The notes under the pieces were generated by a model. The model searched no databases. It was not told the origin of the DNA and worked only from the letters and a program-made list of their open reading frames with translations. This document shows positions 17,720-25,544 of a stretch of 64,000 nt of DNA, in pieces; positions within the stretch are counted from its first letter, which is position 1; the number at the start of each line of letters is the position of its first letter. Origin of the DNA: Acidovorax kalamii (GTDB taxonomy: Bacteria > Pseudomonadota > Gammaproteobacteria > Burkholderiales > Burkholderiaceae_C); contig NZ_NOIG01000010.1 of assembly GCF_002245625.1 (NCBI RefSeq), positions 248,001-312,000 on the forward strand, read 5' to 3'. A program made the translations under genes and the position numbers.

Positions 17720-20700
17720 TCAGGGCAACTGGAGCCAGTTCTGGTTGTTGCCCGCGTTGCAGGTCCAATTAAGCAGGGGGATGTCCTGCGCAGTCGAGTT
17801 GTTGGGCACATCGAGACAGGCGCCCGATGCGCGGTTGCGCAGCGTCGATCCGGACAATGTCCACTGCGCTGTGTTGCCCACCGTGCAGGCCAGCTGCACC
17901 ACACTGGCGCCACTTGCCGCCATGCTGTCCTGTGCCAGGCAGAGGTTACTGTGGCGTGCGACCAGTTGTACATAGCCGCCTGCCACGCTGCGCACGGTGA
18001 AGGTTTCATTGCCGGCCGTGCCGCAGGGCCATTGGATGGCCACTGCGCCGACATTGACCGATGCCCCTCGGATGTTGACGCACAGATTGCTGTGGTTGGA
18101 GCGCAGGCGCGTGGTGTAGTCGGCAGCGGTGTCTAGCGAGCGCACATAAGCCGCCAGCGCCTGCCGGTCCGCGGCAGGCAAACCTGCGGCGTTACCGTGG
18201 CCATCGGTGATCAGATCCAGCACGCTGGCCTTCTGTCCGTTGTGCAGGTAGGACTTGGCCGCCCAGCTACCCAGCAGGGTGGGTGTGTCGAAACCGATGC
18301 CAGCCAGCGGCTGGTTGCCGCCTTTGCCCGACGAGGGCTGGATGCTGCCCACATCGTGCCGGAGGCCGTCCTGGAAGGTGCCGCCCGCATGGCAGCTGGC
18401 GCAGTTGGCGCTGGCGAACAGGGTCTGACCGCGTGCGGCCTCCACTGTCAGGCTGCCATCGGCCGCACGCGCCGGGCTGCGCAGGTACTTGTTGAGCGAG
18501 GCCAGGTAGGCTGCGAGGTCGTCGAGCTGCGCGTTGCGTCCGGCCTTGGGGGCGCCTAGCGGATCGGCCGTGGCGGCAAAGTCGGCATCGCTCAGGAAGC
18601 CAGTGCCACCGAACGCGCTGCGCATGTCGTTCTCGAAGTCCTGCACCTCGTCAAAGTTGGCGCTCCAGTGCAGCTTGCCGTGGCCGGTGCCGCGCCTGCC
18701 TTGCAGGCTGATGGTGCGGCGCAGGCCCTCGCCCCGCTGGGTGAAGTCCCAGACCATGCCGTCGTCGCCGCCGTCGGCATGGCAGCTGGCACAGGACATG
18801 TAGTTGTCCTTGCTCATGCGCCGGTCCGCCGCGTTGTAGAACACCAGTTTGCCGCGCAGCGCGGCTGCCGCCAGGGGCTCCTGCGCCACGGTGGTGATGT
18901 TCTGCAGGAACACCGCTGCAGCGCTGCGCGAGGTCAGCACGTCGGCCACGTCGTGCACGGTGACCGAGCGCGCGAGGAAGTTGTTCACGAACAGGCGCTT
19001 GCGCGTGGCGTCCAGGTACAGGCCATGCGGCGCGCTGCTGGCATTGATCTCGCCACGCACGGCGCGGGTGTAGGCATCGACGATGGCGATGTTGTTGCCC
19101 TCCATCTGCGCCACGAACAAATAGTCGCCAGCAGGGGAGAAGAGGGCGGCGCGTGCCGGGGCCCGGTCGTCGAAGTCGATCTGCTCGGGCAGCAGGTGCG
19201 TGGCCTGCGCCAGATCCACCTGCGAGAGGATGGAGCGCACCGTCTGATCGTGCAGCAGATCCTTACCGTCGCGGAACCGGCCACGCACGACGTTGTCCTT
19301 CTTGCCGGGCAGCACCGCACGCGATCCATCGGGCGAGATCACCACCTGGCTCAGGTAGTTGGCCACTCCACGCGCGCTGTTCTCGGTGTCCACGGTGGTG
19401 GTGTCCACCGGCAGGGCAATCGTGGACAGCAGTTGCAGTCCATTGAGTCCCACCTTGTGCAGCTGGCCGCCCGTCATCTTCGATTTGAAGCGGGTGACGT
19501 AGGCCGTCTGCGAGTCTGCCGCCACCGCAATCCCGCGCACGTCGCCGTCGAGAACCAGCGTGCCGGTGGTGTTGCCAGTGGTGGGGTCGAATGCCATCAG
19601 CGTGGACTTGCTCTCCAGCGTCAGCAGGCCGGTGGTTCCGTTGGGGGTGAAGGCCACGCCGTACGGGCCGCTGCCGTAGGGCAGTGCCACGGTGGCGGCG
19701 ACGGTGCCATCGGACGGATTCAACGCCACCAGCTTGTCTTCGCCCTGCACTGTCACCCAGATGCGCCCGTCGGGCGCGCGGGCCAGGGTCTTGGGCTCGT
19801 CGCCCACCCGCTGCTCCCAGCGCTTGGTGAGTGCCTGGGCATCGATGGCGGCCACCGTGCCGCTGTCCGGGTTAACGCTGTAGACGGTGTTGGCATCTCC
19901 CACGATGTTGCTGGAGTGTGTGGGTGCCACGGCAGTTGTCGGGAACACCACCGTCACGGTGAACGTGTAATAGGTCTCCTGGCCACCCGCGTCGCGCACC
20001 GTCAGCGTGACGGTGTAATGGCCCGGGCGGTTGTAGCTGTAGGTGACTCGGGGTTGGCTCAGGAAATCCGTCTGTGTGCCGTTGCCGAAGTTCCAGCGGT
20101 AGGTGGCGCCGCTGCCCCCGCCCAGCCGGCTTGGGTCGAAGGTGAGTTGCCCGTTCACGAACTGTGTCCCGTTGCTCACCCCGGCATCGCCGATGAGAGC
20201 CTGTGACTGCAGTTGCGTGACATCGGCATCGCTGAGCACACGGCCATACACACGCAGGTCGGCCAGGGTGCCCCGGAAGAAGTCGCTGGTGCCTTGGAGC
20301 TGGCCCAGCAGCGCAAACTTGTTGTTCAAGCCCTTGGTGCCGGTGAGGCCGGTGGACGTGGTCTTCACGCCGTCGATGTACATCGTCTGCACGCCTGAGG
20401 CCGCGTCGCGCGTCATCACCACGTGGTGCCAGTTGCCATCGTTGACCGGCGCCCCGGAGCGTGTGCCGGGGTTGTTGGTCGCCACGTTTCCTACCGACAG
20501 ATTCAGACGGCCGTTGTTGTCGATCCAGCCCCAGAACACATCGTCTGCACCCCCTGCCTGGTCGCGCCCGAAGATGCCAGGAGCCGTCCAGGGGTTGGGC
20601 GATCCGTTCTGTGTGGTTTTCATGTAGAAGGCTACAGACGCCGTGCCCCCCAGGGCTGTGGCCACGCTGTCGTTCTTGAGAACGACACCGGCGTTGCGCT

Positions 20701-22399
20701 GCGCGAAGTTCAGTCCGATGCTTTCGAAGCGGTCGGCGGCCGAGGTCGTGCCGTTGTTGGCGCCGATTTCATCGACCAGACTGCGGGTCAGTGGCCAGTG
20801 GTTCATCAGGCTGATATCGGTGGCGTTGCCGGTGTGGAACACCGCACGGTATTGGGTGGCGATGCCATTGCCTGCGTAGTCCTTCACGCCTCCAGCGGGC
20901 AGCAGGATCTCGTAGCTGGTGCCCGCTGAGAGTGGCTGGGCAGGATGGAAGTTGATGATGCCCAACTGCACACTGTAGGTGCCCTGCAAGGTGTTGCCGT
21001 TGACCGGGCGCACGATGAAGGTGGCGGAATTCACGCTCTCGGGCCGGATGCTGTCCGTCAGGCCCACACCGATGCGCGAGGTCAGTGCCTGCTGTTTCGC
21101 ACCGTGGGCGGGCGAGGTCTGCTTGACGGCGGGCGGCGTGGTGTCGGGTGCTGTCTGGTGAACGATGAAGCCGCTGCCCGAACCGTGGTCGTTGCCGATG
21201 AACAGCAGGTTGCCCATGGGCGCGACCTGGCCGTGATCGGCGTGCGAGTATTCGGGGTCGTTGGTGGCAAACAGGCTGCCCTGGCCCACCTCGACATGGT
21301 TGAGCGGGTTGCTCACGTCCACCTTGTGCACCTTGAACTGCGCGCCCTGGAAGACGTAGTGGTCCTGCGTGCCGCAGTAAAGCTGCTCGTCGATGACCAG
21401 GCGGTTGTCCTCCGCCACGAACCGCGTGCGGTCCAGCAGATCGTAGCTGTACATCCTGGCGCCGCCACCGCGGGCCGAGGCATGCAGGTTGCGGCCATCG
21501 AAGCAGGTGGCGTAGTAGTTGGGGTTGGAGCCCACGGTGTCCAGCACCTTGGGGTTGAGCGGGTCGGAGATGTCCAGGCTGGCAAAACCATCGGTGTTGT
21601 CCATCGAGGTCAGCACCATGTGGTTGCCCATGGTGAAGATGGGGCCGACGCGAAAGCCGCCGAGCTCGCCCGTGGGCACCGGGTTGGGCTTGCCCGCGCC
21701 GCGGTTGGCGATGACGGCATTGGCCGGGTCACTGGCGTCCACGATGTACACGCCGTCGTTGGCCGATGCCACGTACACATAAGGGGCCTGCCACCACAGC
21801 TGCCAGGCCACGTTGGTGTAGTCGCCGCCGTTCACCGTGGGCAGGGAGAGCTTCTTGACCTGCTGGATGTTGTTGATGTCGGTGAAGTCCCAGAACTCGA
21901 TGCCCTTTATGCTGGGCACCACCACGTACTGGCGGCCACCGATCTTGGCCGTGCCGAAGGCGTGTGCCTCGCGGAACTCCTTGGTGCGCCCTTCGGGCTC
22001 GTAGATCTTCTTGACGAGCACGATGGCGCGCGGGTTGGACACGTCGTAGAGCAGAAAGCCCCCCGGGCCCAGGCCGCTGTCGGGCGCGAAGGAGGTCAGG
22101 AAATAGCCGTTGAGCATGATGCCCACGTTCAGCCCGTAGTCCTTGCGGCCGGGGTAGGTGGCCGGCACGTCGCCCGAGGCCCGGGTGATCATGGAGACCG
22201 GCTTGAACAGCTCGGCCGAGGTGTAGGTGAGATTGCCCAGGCCTGGCCCTTGCAGTGGGAGAGGCGCCTCGCCGGCCCGCGTGACCGCTGCCGCCATGGT
22301 GGTGAGGGTGGTCATGGGGCTGACCCCCGTGATCGCCGCATGCGTGAGCAAGGTGGCGAACGGCAGCAGCAGTGCCATCAGGTAATACCGGATTTTCAT
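17720..22399 (-). CDS. secreted mosaic di-haem protein (LVIVD, Ig-like, LamG, PKD, YVTN, cytochrome, ricin-B)
   Basis: This 1559-residue protein starts with a Sec signal peptide (MKIRYYLMALLLPFATLLTH, cleavage near residue 22). Modules in order: an LVIVD-type propeller (about 75-415, e.g. GVYIVDASDPANAV, FASLDISDPLNPKV); an Ig-like Big_5 domain (about 420-520, TTPPAVKQTSPAHGA); a LamG-like lectin fold (about 523-730, NWHHVVMTRDAASG, TMYIDGVKT); a PKD domain (about 750-823, YRWNFGNGTQTDF, GHYTVTLTVRDAGGQ); a YVTN propeller (about 826-1136); a di-haem cytochrome section with CASCHADGGDDG (about 1201) and CASCHAGGTFQDG (about 1333), resembling the cytochrome c peroxidase/MauG group; and a C-terminal ricin-B lectin (about 1423-1559) ending NQNWLQLP. 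It is probably periplasmic or extracellular. The substrate is unknown. The ATG at 22399 has AGGAGA upstream. Confidence 0.88.
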   Translation of the reverse strand: MKIRYYLMALLLPFATLLTHAAITGVSPMTTLTTMAAAVTRAGEAPLPLQGPGLGNLTYTSAELFKPVSMITRASGDVPATYPGRKDYGLNVGIMLNGYFLTSFAPDSGLGPGGFLLYDVSNPRAIVLVKKIYEPEGRTKEFREAHAFGTAKIGGRQYVVVPSIKGIEFWDFTDINNIQQVKKLSLPTVNGGDYTNVAWQLWWQAPYVYVASANDGVYIVDASDPANAVIANRGAGKPNPVPTGELGGFRVGPIFTMGNHMVLTSMDNTDGFASLDISDPLNPKVLDTVGSNPNYYATCFDGRNLHASARGGGARMYSYDLLDRTRFVAEDNRLVIDEQLYCGTQDHYVFQGAQFKVHKVDVSNPLNHVEVGQGSLFATNDPEYSHADHGQVAPMGNLLFIGNDHGSGSGFIVHQTAPDTTPPAVKQTSPAHGAKQQALTSRIGVGLTDSIRPESVNSATFIVRPVNGNTLQGTYSVQLGIINFHPAQPLSAGTSYEILLPAGGVKDYAGNGIATQYRAVFHTGNATDISLMNHWPLTRSLVDEIGANNGTTSAADRFESIGLNFAQRNAGVVLKNDSVATALGGTASVAFYMKTTQNGSPNPWTAPGIFGRDQAGGADDVFWGWIDNNGRLNLSVGNVATNNPGTRSGAPVNDGNWHHVVMTRDAASGVQTMYIDGVKTTSTGLTGTKGLNNKFALLGQLQGTSDFFRGTLADLRVYGRVLSDADVTQLQSQALIGDAGVSNGTQFVNGQLTFDPSRLGGGSGATYRWNFGNGTQTDFLSQPRVTYSYNRPGHYTVTLTVRDAGGQETYYTFTVTVVFPTTAVAPTHSSNIVGDANTVYSVNPDSGTVAAIDAQALTKRWEQRVGDEPKTLARAPDGRIWVTVQGEDKLVALNPSDGTVAATVALPYGSGPYGVAFTPNGTTGLLTLESKSTLMAFDPTTGNTTGTLVLDGDVRGIAVAADSQTAYVTRFKSKMTGGQLHKVGLNGLQLLSTIALPVDTTTVDTENSARGVANYLSQVVISPDGSRAVLPGKKDNVVRGRFRDGKDLLHDQTVRSILSQVDLAQATHLLPEQIDFDDRAPARAALFSPAGDYLFVAQMEGNNIAIVDAYTRAVRGEINASSAPHGLYLDATRKRLFVNNFLARSVTVHDVADVLTSRSAAAVFLQNITTVAQEPLAAAALRGKLVFYNAADRRMSKDNYMSCASCHADGGDDGMVWDFTQRGEGLRRTISLQGRRGTGHGKLHWSANFDEVQDFENDMRSAFGGTGFLSDADFAATADPLGAPKAGRNAQLDDLAAYLASLNKYLRSPARAADGSLTVEAARGQTLFASANCASCHAGGTFQDGLRHDVGSIQPSSGKGGNQPLAGIGFDTPTLLGSWAAKSYLHNGQKASVLDLITDGHGNAAGLPAADRQALAAYVRSLDTAADYTTRLRSNHSNLCVNIRGASVNVGAVAIQWPCGTAGNETFTVRSVAGGYVQLVARHSNLCLAQDSMAASGASVVQLACTVGNTAQWTLSGSTLRNRASGACLDVPNNSTAQDIPLLNWTCNAGNNQNWLQLP

Positions 22400-22465
22400 C
22401 GTCGTCTCCTGTTTGTGTGGTTCTGTGTGAACCTTCTTCCTCGATCCTCGTGATCGCCCGCCGCA

Positions 22466-22510
22466 GGCGCGCACAGGTGCGCCAGGCCGGTGGCTCCCTC
22501 GCCACCGGCC
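22466..22510. other. paired hairpins in the 192-bp gap upstream of the mosaic di-haem gene
   Basis: GCGCAC-AG-GTGCGC (22469-22482) is followed by GGCCGGTGGC (22485-22494), which pairs perfectly with GCCACCGGCC (22501-22510). Both lie between the aldolase stop (22592) and the start of the di-haem gene (22399). There is no T-run on the minus strand. They may separate the aldolase transcript from the di-haem gene or form a leader structure. I see no gene in this gap. Confidence 0.5.
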
Positions 22511-22591
22511 GCCGGGCTTTCTCCTGGGGCCCTCTCTTCTTGTTCTGCTCTCTTCGGTGTGCACTCTTCTGCGCGCAATGCGCTTGTGGCC

Positions 22592-23446
22592 TCAGGACGC
22601 GTGCGTCCCCGTGCTGTAGATATCCCAGGCAGCCGCAGCGCTCGCACCGCGGTGGATCATGGCCATCAGCGCATCGACCACAGCCGAGGGCTTGGCATGC
22701 TGGTAGACGTTGCGGCCGTAGACCATGCCCACGGCGCCCTGGTCCAGCAGCACGCGCGAGCGCGCGAACACCTGCCGCAGGTCCTCGCGGCCACCGCCGC
22801 GCACCAGCACCGGGCAGCGCGCGGCCTGCACCACGCGGTGGAAATCGGTGGGGTCGGTGGTGGGGTCGGCCTTGACGATGTCGGCGCCCATCTCGCGCGC
22901 CAGGCGCACCAGGGTGACGATCTTCTCGGCGTCGCCATCGACCATGTAGCCGCCCTGGTCGCTGTGCGGGCGCATCACCAGCGGCTCGATCATCAGCGGC
23001 ATGCCGTAGCGGTCGCAGTCGGCGCGCACGCGCGCGATGTTCTGCACGCACTGGCGGAACAGGTCGGGCTCATTGGGCAGCATGAACAGGTTGACCACCA
23101 CGCAGGCCGCGTCGCGCTGCACGGCGGGCAGCACCGGGTCGTGCTCGTTCTGCAGCACGGCCCACATCACGCGGTGGGCCGTGGCGTTGTAGGGGTTGCC
23201 CATGTCCAGGCGCATCACCAGCGCGGGCTTGTTGCGGCCCGGGCGGTCCTGCAGCAGGTCGGCCTGGCCGTAGTTGAGCTGGATGGCATCGGGTGCAGCG
23301 GCGACGAGCTTGTCCATCACGCCGGGCATGTCCTCCAGGCCATTGAGGAAGCTGGGCTCATTGCACACGCCATGGTCCAGCGCGATGTCCAGGCAGCGCC
23401 CGTGGGTCAGCAAACGGTTCAGGCGCGCGGTCTTGTCTTTCGACAT
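22592..23446 (-). CDS. class I aldolase of the DeoC/FbaB/LsrF type
   Basis: A 284-residue TIM-barrel aldolase related to archaeal-type fructose-bisphosphate aldolase and LsrF. It begins CLDIALDHGVCNEP near residue 20. The Schiff-base lysine is most likely in GADIVKADPTTDP (about residue 180). The phosphate-binding C-terminal strands are CPVLVRGGGRED and GAVGMVYGRNVYQH (about 205-245). The ATG at 23446 has AAGGAT upstream and lies 53 bp after the aldo/keto reductase, with an 8-bp tandem repeat between them. In this cluster it probably cleaves the phosphorylated keto-sugar made by the kinase and GlpD-like dehydrogenase encoded at 28301-31614. That pathway role is inference. Confidence 0.88.
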   Translation of the reverse strand: MSKDKTARLNRLLTHGRCLDIALDHGVCNEPSFLNGLEDMPGVMDKLVAAAPDAIQLNYGQADLLQDRPGRNKPALVMRLDMGNPYNATAHRVMWAVLQNEHDPVLPAVQRDAACVVVNLFMLPNEPDLFRQCVQNIARVRADCDRYGMPLMIEPLVMRPHSDQGGYMVDGDAEKIVTLVRLAREMGADIVKADPTTDPTDFHRVVQAARCPVLVRGGGREDLRQVFARSRVLLDQGAVGMVYGRNVYQHAKPSAVVDALMAMIHRGASAAAAWDIYSTGTHAS

Positions 23447-23460
23447 ACGAAAAAATCCTT

Positions 23461-23485
23461 GGGTTGGGGTGTTGGGGTGTTGGGG
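23461..23485 (+). repeat. GTTGGGGT tandem repeat with G-quadruplex pattern
   Basis: Three head-to-tail copies of the octamer GTTGGGGT (23463-23470, 23471-23478 and 23479-23485, the last missing one base) follow GG. The plus strand therefore has four G-runs (one of three and three of four) separated by 2-4 nt, which fits the G-quadruplex pattern. It lies in the 53-bp gap between the aldo/keto reductase and the aldolase, on the strand used as template for their mRNA. Confidence 0.8.
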
Positions 23486-23499
23486 AATATGCAGAGGGG

Positions 23500-24507
23500 T
23501 CAGGCCAGCGCCTTCAGGTGGGCGCTGGCGGCATCGTCGATGCGCTGCACGGCCTCCTCGGGCAGATCCAGGGCACCGGCGGTTGCGTTCTCGGTGGCCT
23601 GCGCCCGCGTGCGCGCACCGCACAGCGCCACCGAGACGCTGCCGCTGGCCAGCGTCCAGGCGATCATCAACTGCCCGAAGGAGCAGCCGAACTGCCGGCG
23701 CAGGGGCTCCAGCTCATCGAAGAAGGCCTGGAGCCGTGTGCGGTTGGCCGCACTGAAGCGTGGGTTGGTGGCGCGCTGGTCGTCGCCCGTGAACTGGCGC
23801 GCCGGGTCGATGGGGCCGGCCAGCAGGCCCAGCGCCAGCGAGGAATAGCCCAGGATGGCCACGTTGTTGCGGCCGCACAGGGGCAACAGGGTCTGCTCGA
23901 TCTCGCGGTCGATCAGGCTGTAGCGCTCCTGCGCGGCATCCACGGGTCCATGGCGCAGGTACTCGGCCAGCGTCGGGGCGTCCACATTGCTCACGCCGAT
24001 CGCGCGGATCTTGCCTTGCTTCTTGAGGCTGAGCAGCGCGTCCATGGTCTCTTCCACAGGCGTGGTGCTGTCCTGCCAGTGGGTGATGTACAGGTCGATG
24101 TAGTCGGTCTGCAGGCGCTTCAAGCTCTCCTCGACCTCGTGGAAGATCGACGCGCGGCCCAGGTGGCGGTAGACCGGGTGGCCGTCTTCGTCGAAGAAGT
24201 GCGTGCCCTGCTGCGTGTGCCAGACCAGGCCGCACTTGGTGGCGATCACGGCTTTGTGGCGGCGGCCCTTGAGCGCGGCGCCCACGAGGCGCTCGGAGGC
24301 ACCTAGGCCGTAGGCCGGCGCGGTGTCGATCAGCGTCACCCCGGCGTCGAGCGAGGCGTGTATGGCTTGCGTGGCGGCAGCGCTGTCCTGCCCGCCCCAC
24401 ATCCAGCCGCCCATGGCCCAGGTGCCCAGGCCAATGGCCGAGCACTGGATGCCCGAGGGCCCCAGGGTGGTGGTCTTCATCGCGGCGTTCATCATCACAG
24501 CATTCAT
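23500..24507 (-). CDS. aldo/keto reductase
   Basis: A 335-residue NADPH-dependent oxidoreductase of the AKR superfamily, close to the YghZ/Kvbeta or L-glyceraldehyde-3-phosphate reductase group. The catalytic tetrad is visible: Asp and Tyr in IDTAPAYGLGASE (about residues 60-72), Lys in AVIATKCGLVW (about 90) and His in LYITHWQDSTT (about 145). The C-terminal cofactor loop is SVALCGARTRAQATEN. I start it at the ATG at 24507, which overlaps the permease stop as ATGA. A second ATG at 24480 (MKTTTLGPSG) would match the usual AKR N-terminus and is a fair alternative. It is the fourth gene of the ABC importer operon. Confidence 0.92.
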   Translation of the reverse strand: MNAVMMNAAMKTTTLGPSGIQCSAIGLGTWAMGGWMWGGQDSAAATQAIHASLDAGVTLIDTAPAYGLGASERLVGAALKGRRHKAVIATKCGLVWHTQQGTHFFDEDGHPVYRHLGRASIFHEVEESLKRLQTDYIDLYITHWQDSTTPVEETMDALLSLKKQGKIRAIGVSNVDAPTLAEYLRHGPVDAAQERYSLIDREIEQTLLPLCGRNNVAILGYSSLALGLLAGPIDPARQFTGDDQRATNPRFSAANRTRLQAFFDELEPLRRQFGCSFGQLMIAWTLASGSVSVALCGARTRAQATENATAGALDLPEEAVQRIDDAASAHLKALA

Positions 24508-25544
24508 CGCTTGGTCTTTCGGGTGTTCATGAGGTGGTCGATGGTCACGGCGGCCAGCAGGATCAGGCCCTTGATCACGTCCTGCCAGTAGGGCGAGACA
24601 TCCAGCAGGATCAGCGAGCTGGTCACCACCGAGAGCAGGGCCAGGCCCAGCACGGCGCCCAGCACCGTGCCCGAGCCGCCCTTGAGGCTGGCGCCGCCGA
24701 TCACGGCGGCCGCGATCACGTTGAGCTCCATGCCCACCCCGAAGGTCGGCGTGGCGGCACCGAAGCGCGCGGTGTAGATCACGCCGGCCAGGCCCGCCGA
24801 GGCTGCGCACAGCACCGTGACCCAGAACTTCACGTGGCCCGTGCGGATGCCCGAGTACAGCGCCGCCTTCTCGTTGCTGCCGGTGTAGAACACGCGGCGC
24901 AGCAGGCTGGCGCGGCGCAGCACGAAGTCGCTGACCACCACGATGAAGAGGAAGATCAGGATCACCGCCGGAATGCCGAACAGGTTGCCCTGGCCGATGA
25001 ACTTGAACGAGGCCGGCAGCGAAAACAGCGACTGCGGCGTGCCTTGCGTGAGCGCCAGGCACAGGCCGCGCACGATGACCATGAAGGCCAGCGAGGCGAT
25101 GAAGTGGTTCAGCCCGATGCGCACCACGCAGCCGCCGATCATGGCGCCGATGAGGGCACTGGCCGCGATCGCAATGAGCCCGGCCGACCACGGGTCCAGG
25201 CCCATGAGGAACAGCTTGCCCGTGACCACCATGGCAAAGCAGACGACGGAGCCCACCGACAGGTCGATGCCACCCACGATGAGCAAAATGGTCATGCCCA
25301 CGACCACGATGCCCTCGATGGAGAACGAGAGCAGCATGGCGCGGATGTTGTCCCAGGTCAGGAAGTAGGGCGAGGCGAAGCTCATGCCCACGCACAGCAC
25401 CGCGATGATGACCAGGAGGCCCATTTCGCGCATGCTGGTGAGCTTGCTTCCGCCCGGCTTTCCGGGCCCTCCTGGTTGCCGGGTCTCGCGCAGGGGCTGC
25501 AGGCCGGCCACGCTGCCGGCATCCAGTTGTGCGGGGTGATTCAT
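24504..25544 (-). CDS. ABC sugar importer, permease (RbsC-type)
   Basis: A 346-residue inner-membrane permease of the ribose/galactose/AI-2 importer family (BPD_transp_2). About eight to ten hydrophobic segments begin at LLVIIAVLCVGMSFA (residue about 45). The family motifs are GGIDLSVGSVVCFAMVVTG (about 95-113) and AAAVIGGASLKGGSGTVLGA (about 270-290). The cytoplasmic N-terminus of about 40 residues is Pro/Gly-rich. ATGA overlaps on both sides (25541-25544 with the ATPase, 24504-24507 with the reductase) show tight coupling. Only one permease gene is present, so the transmembrane unit is probably a homodimer. Confidence 0.93.
   Translation of the reverse strand: MNHPAQLDAGSVAGLQPLRETRQPGGPGKPGGSKLTSMREMGLLVIIAVLCVGMSFASPYFLTWDNIRAMLLSFSIEGIVVVGMTILLIVGGIDLSVGSVVCFAMVVTGKLFLMGLDPWSAGLIAIAASALIGAMIGGCVVRIGLNHFIASLAFMVIVRGLCLALTQGTPQSLFSLPASFKFIGQGNLFGIPAVILIFLFIVVVSDFVLRRASLLRRVFYTGSNEKAALYSGIRTGHVKFWVTVLCAASAGLAGVIYTARFGAATPTFGVGMELNVIAAAVIGGASLKGGSGTVLGAVLGLALLSVVTSSLILLDVSPYWQDVIKGLILLAAVTIDHLMNTRKTKR

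Noticed and set aside
20945..22453. Plus-strand frame of about 500 codons opposite the mosaic di-haem gene
   Set aside because: The minus strand carries a signal peptide and several clear domains there. The plus frame shows none.
23461..23485. CRISPR-type or satellite array
   Set aside because: There are only three 8-bp units without spacers, and no cas genes. I found no CRISPR array in the window.
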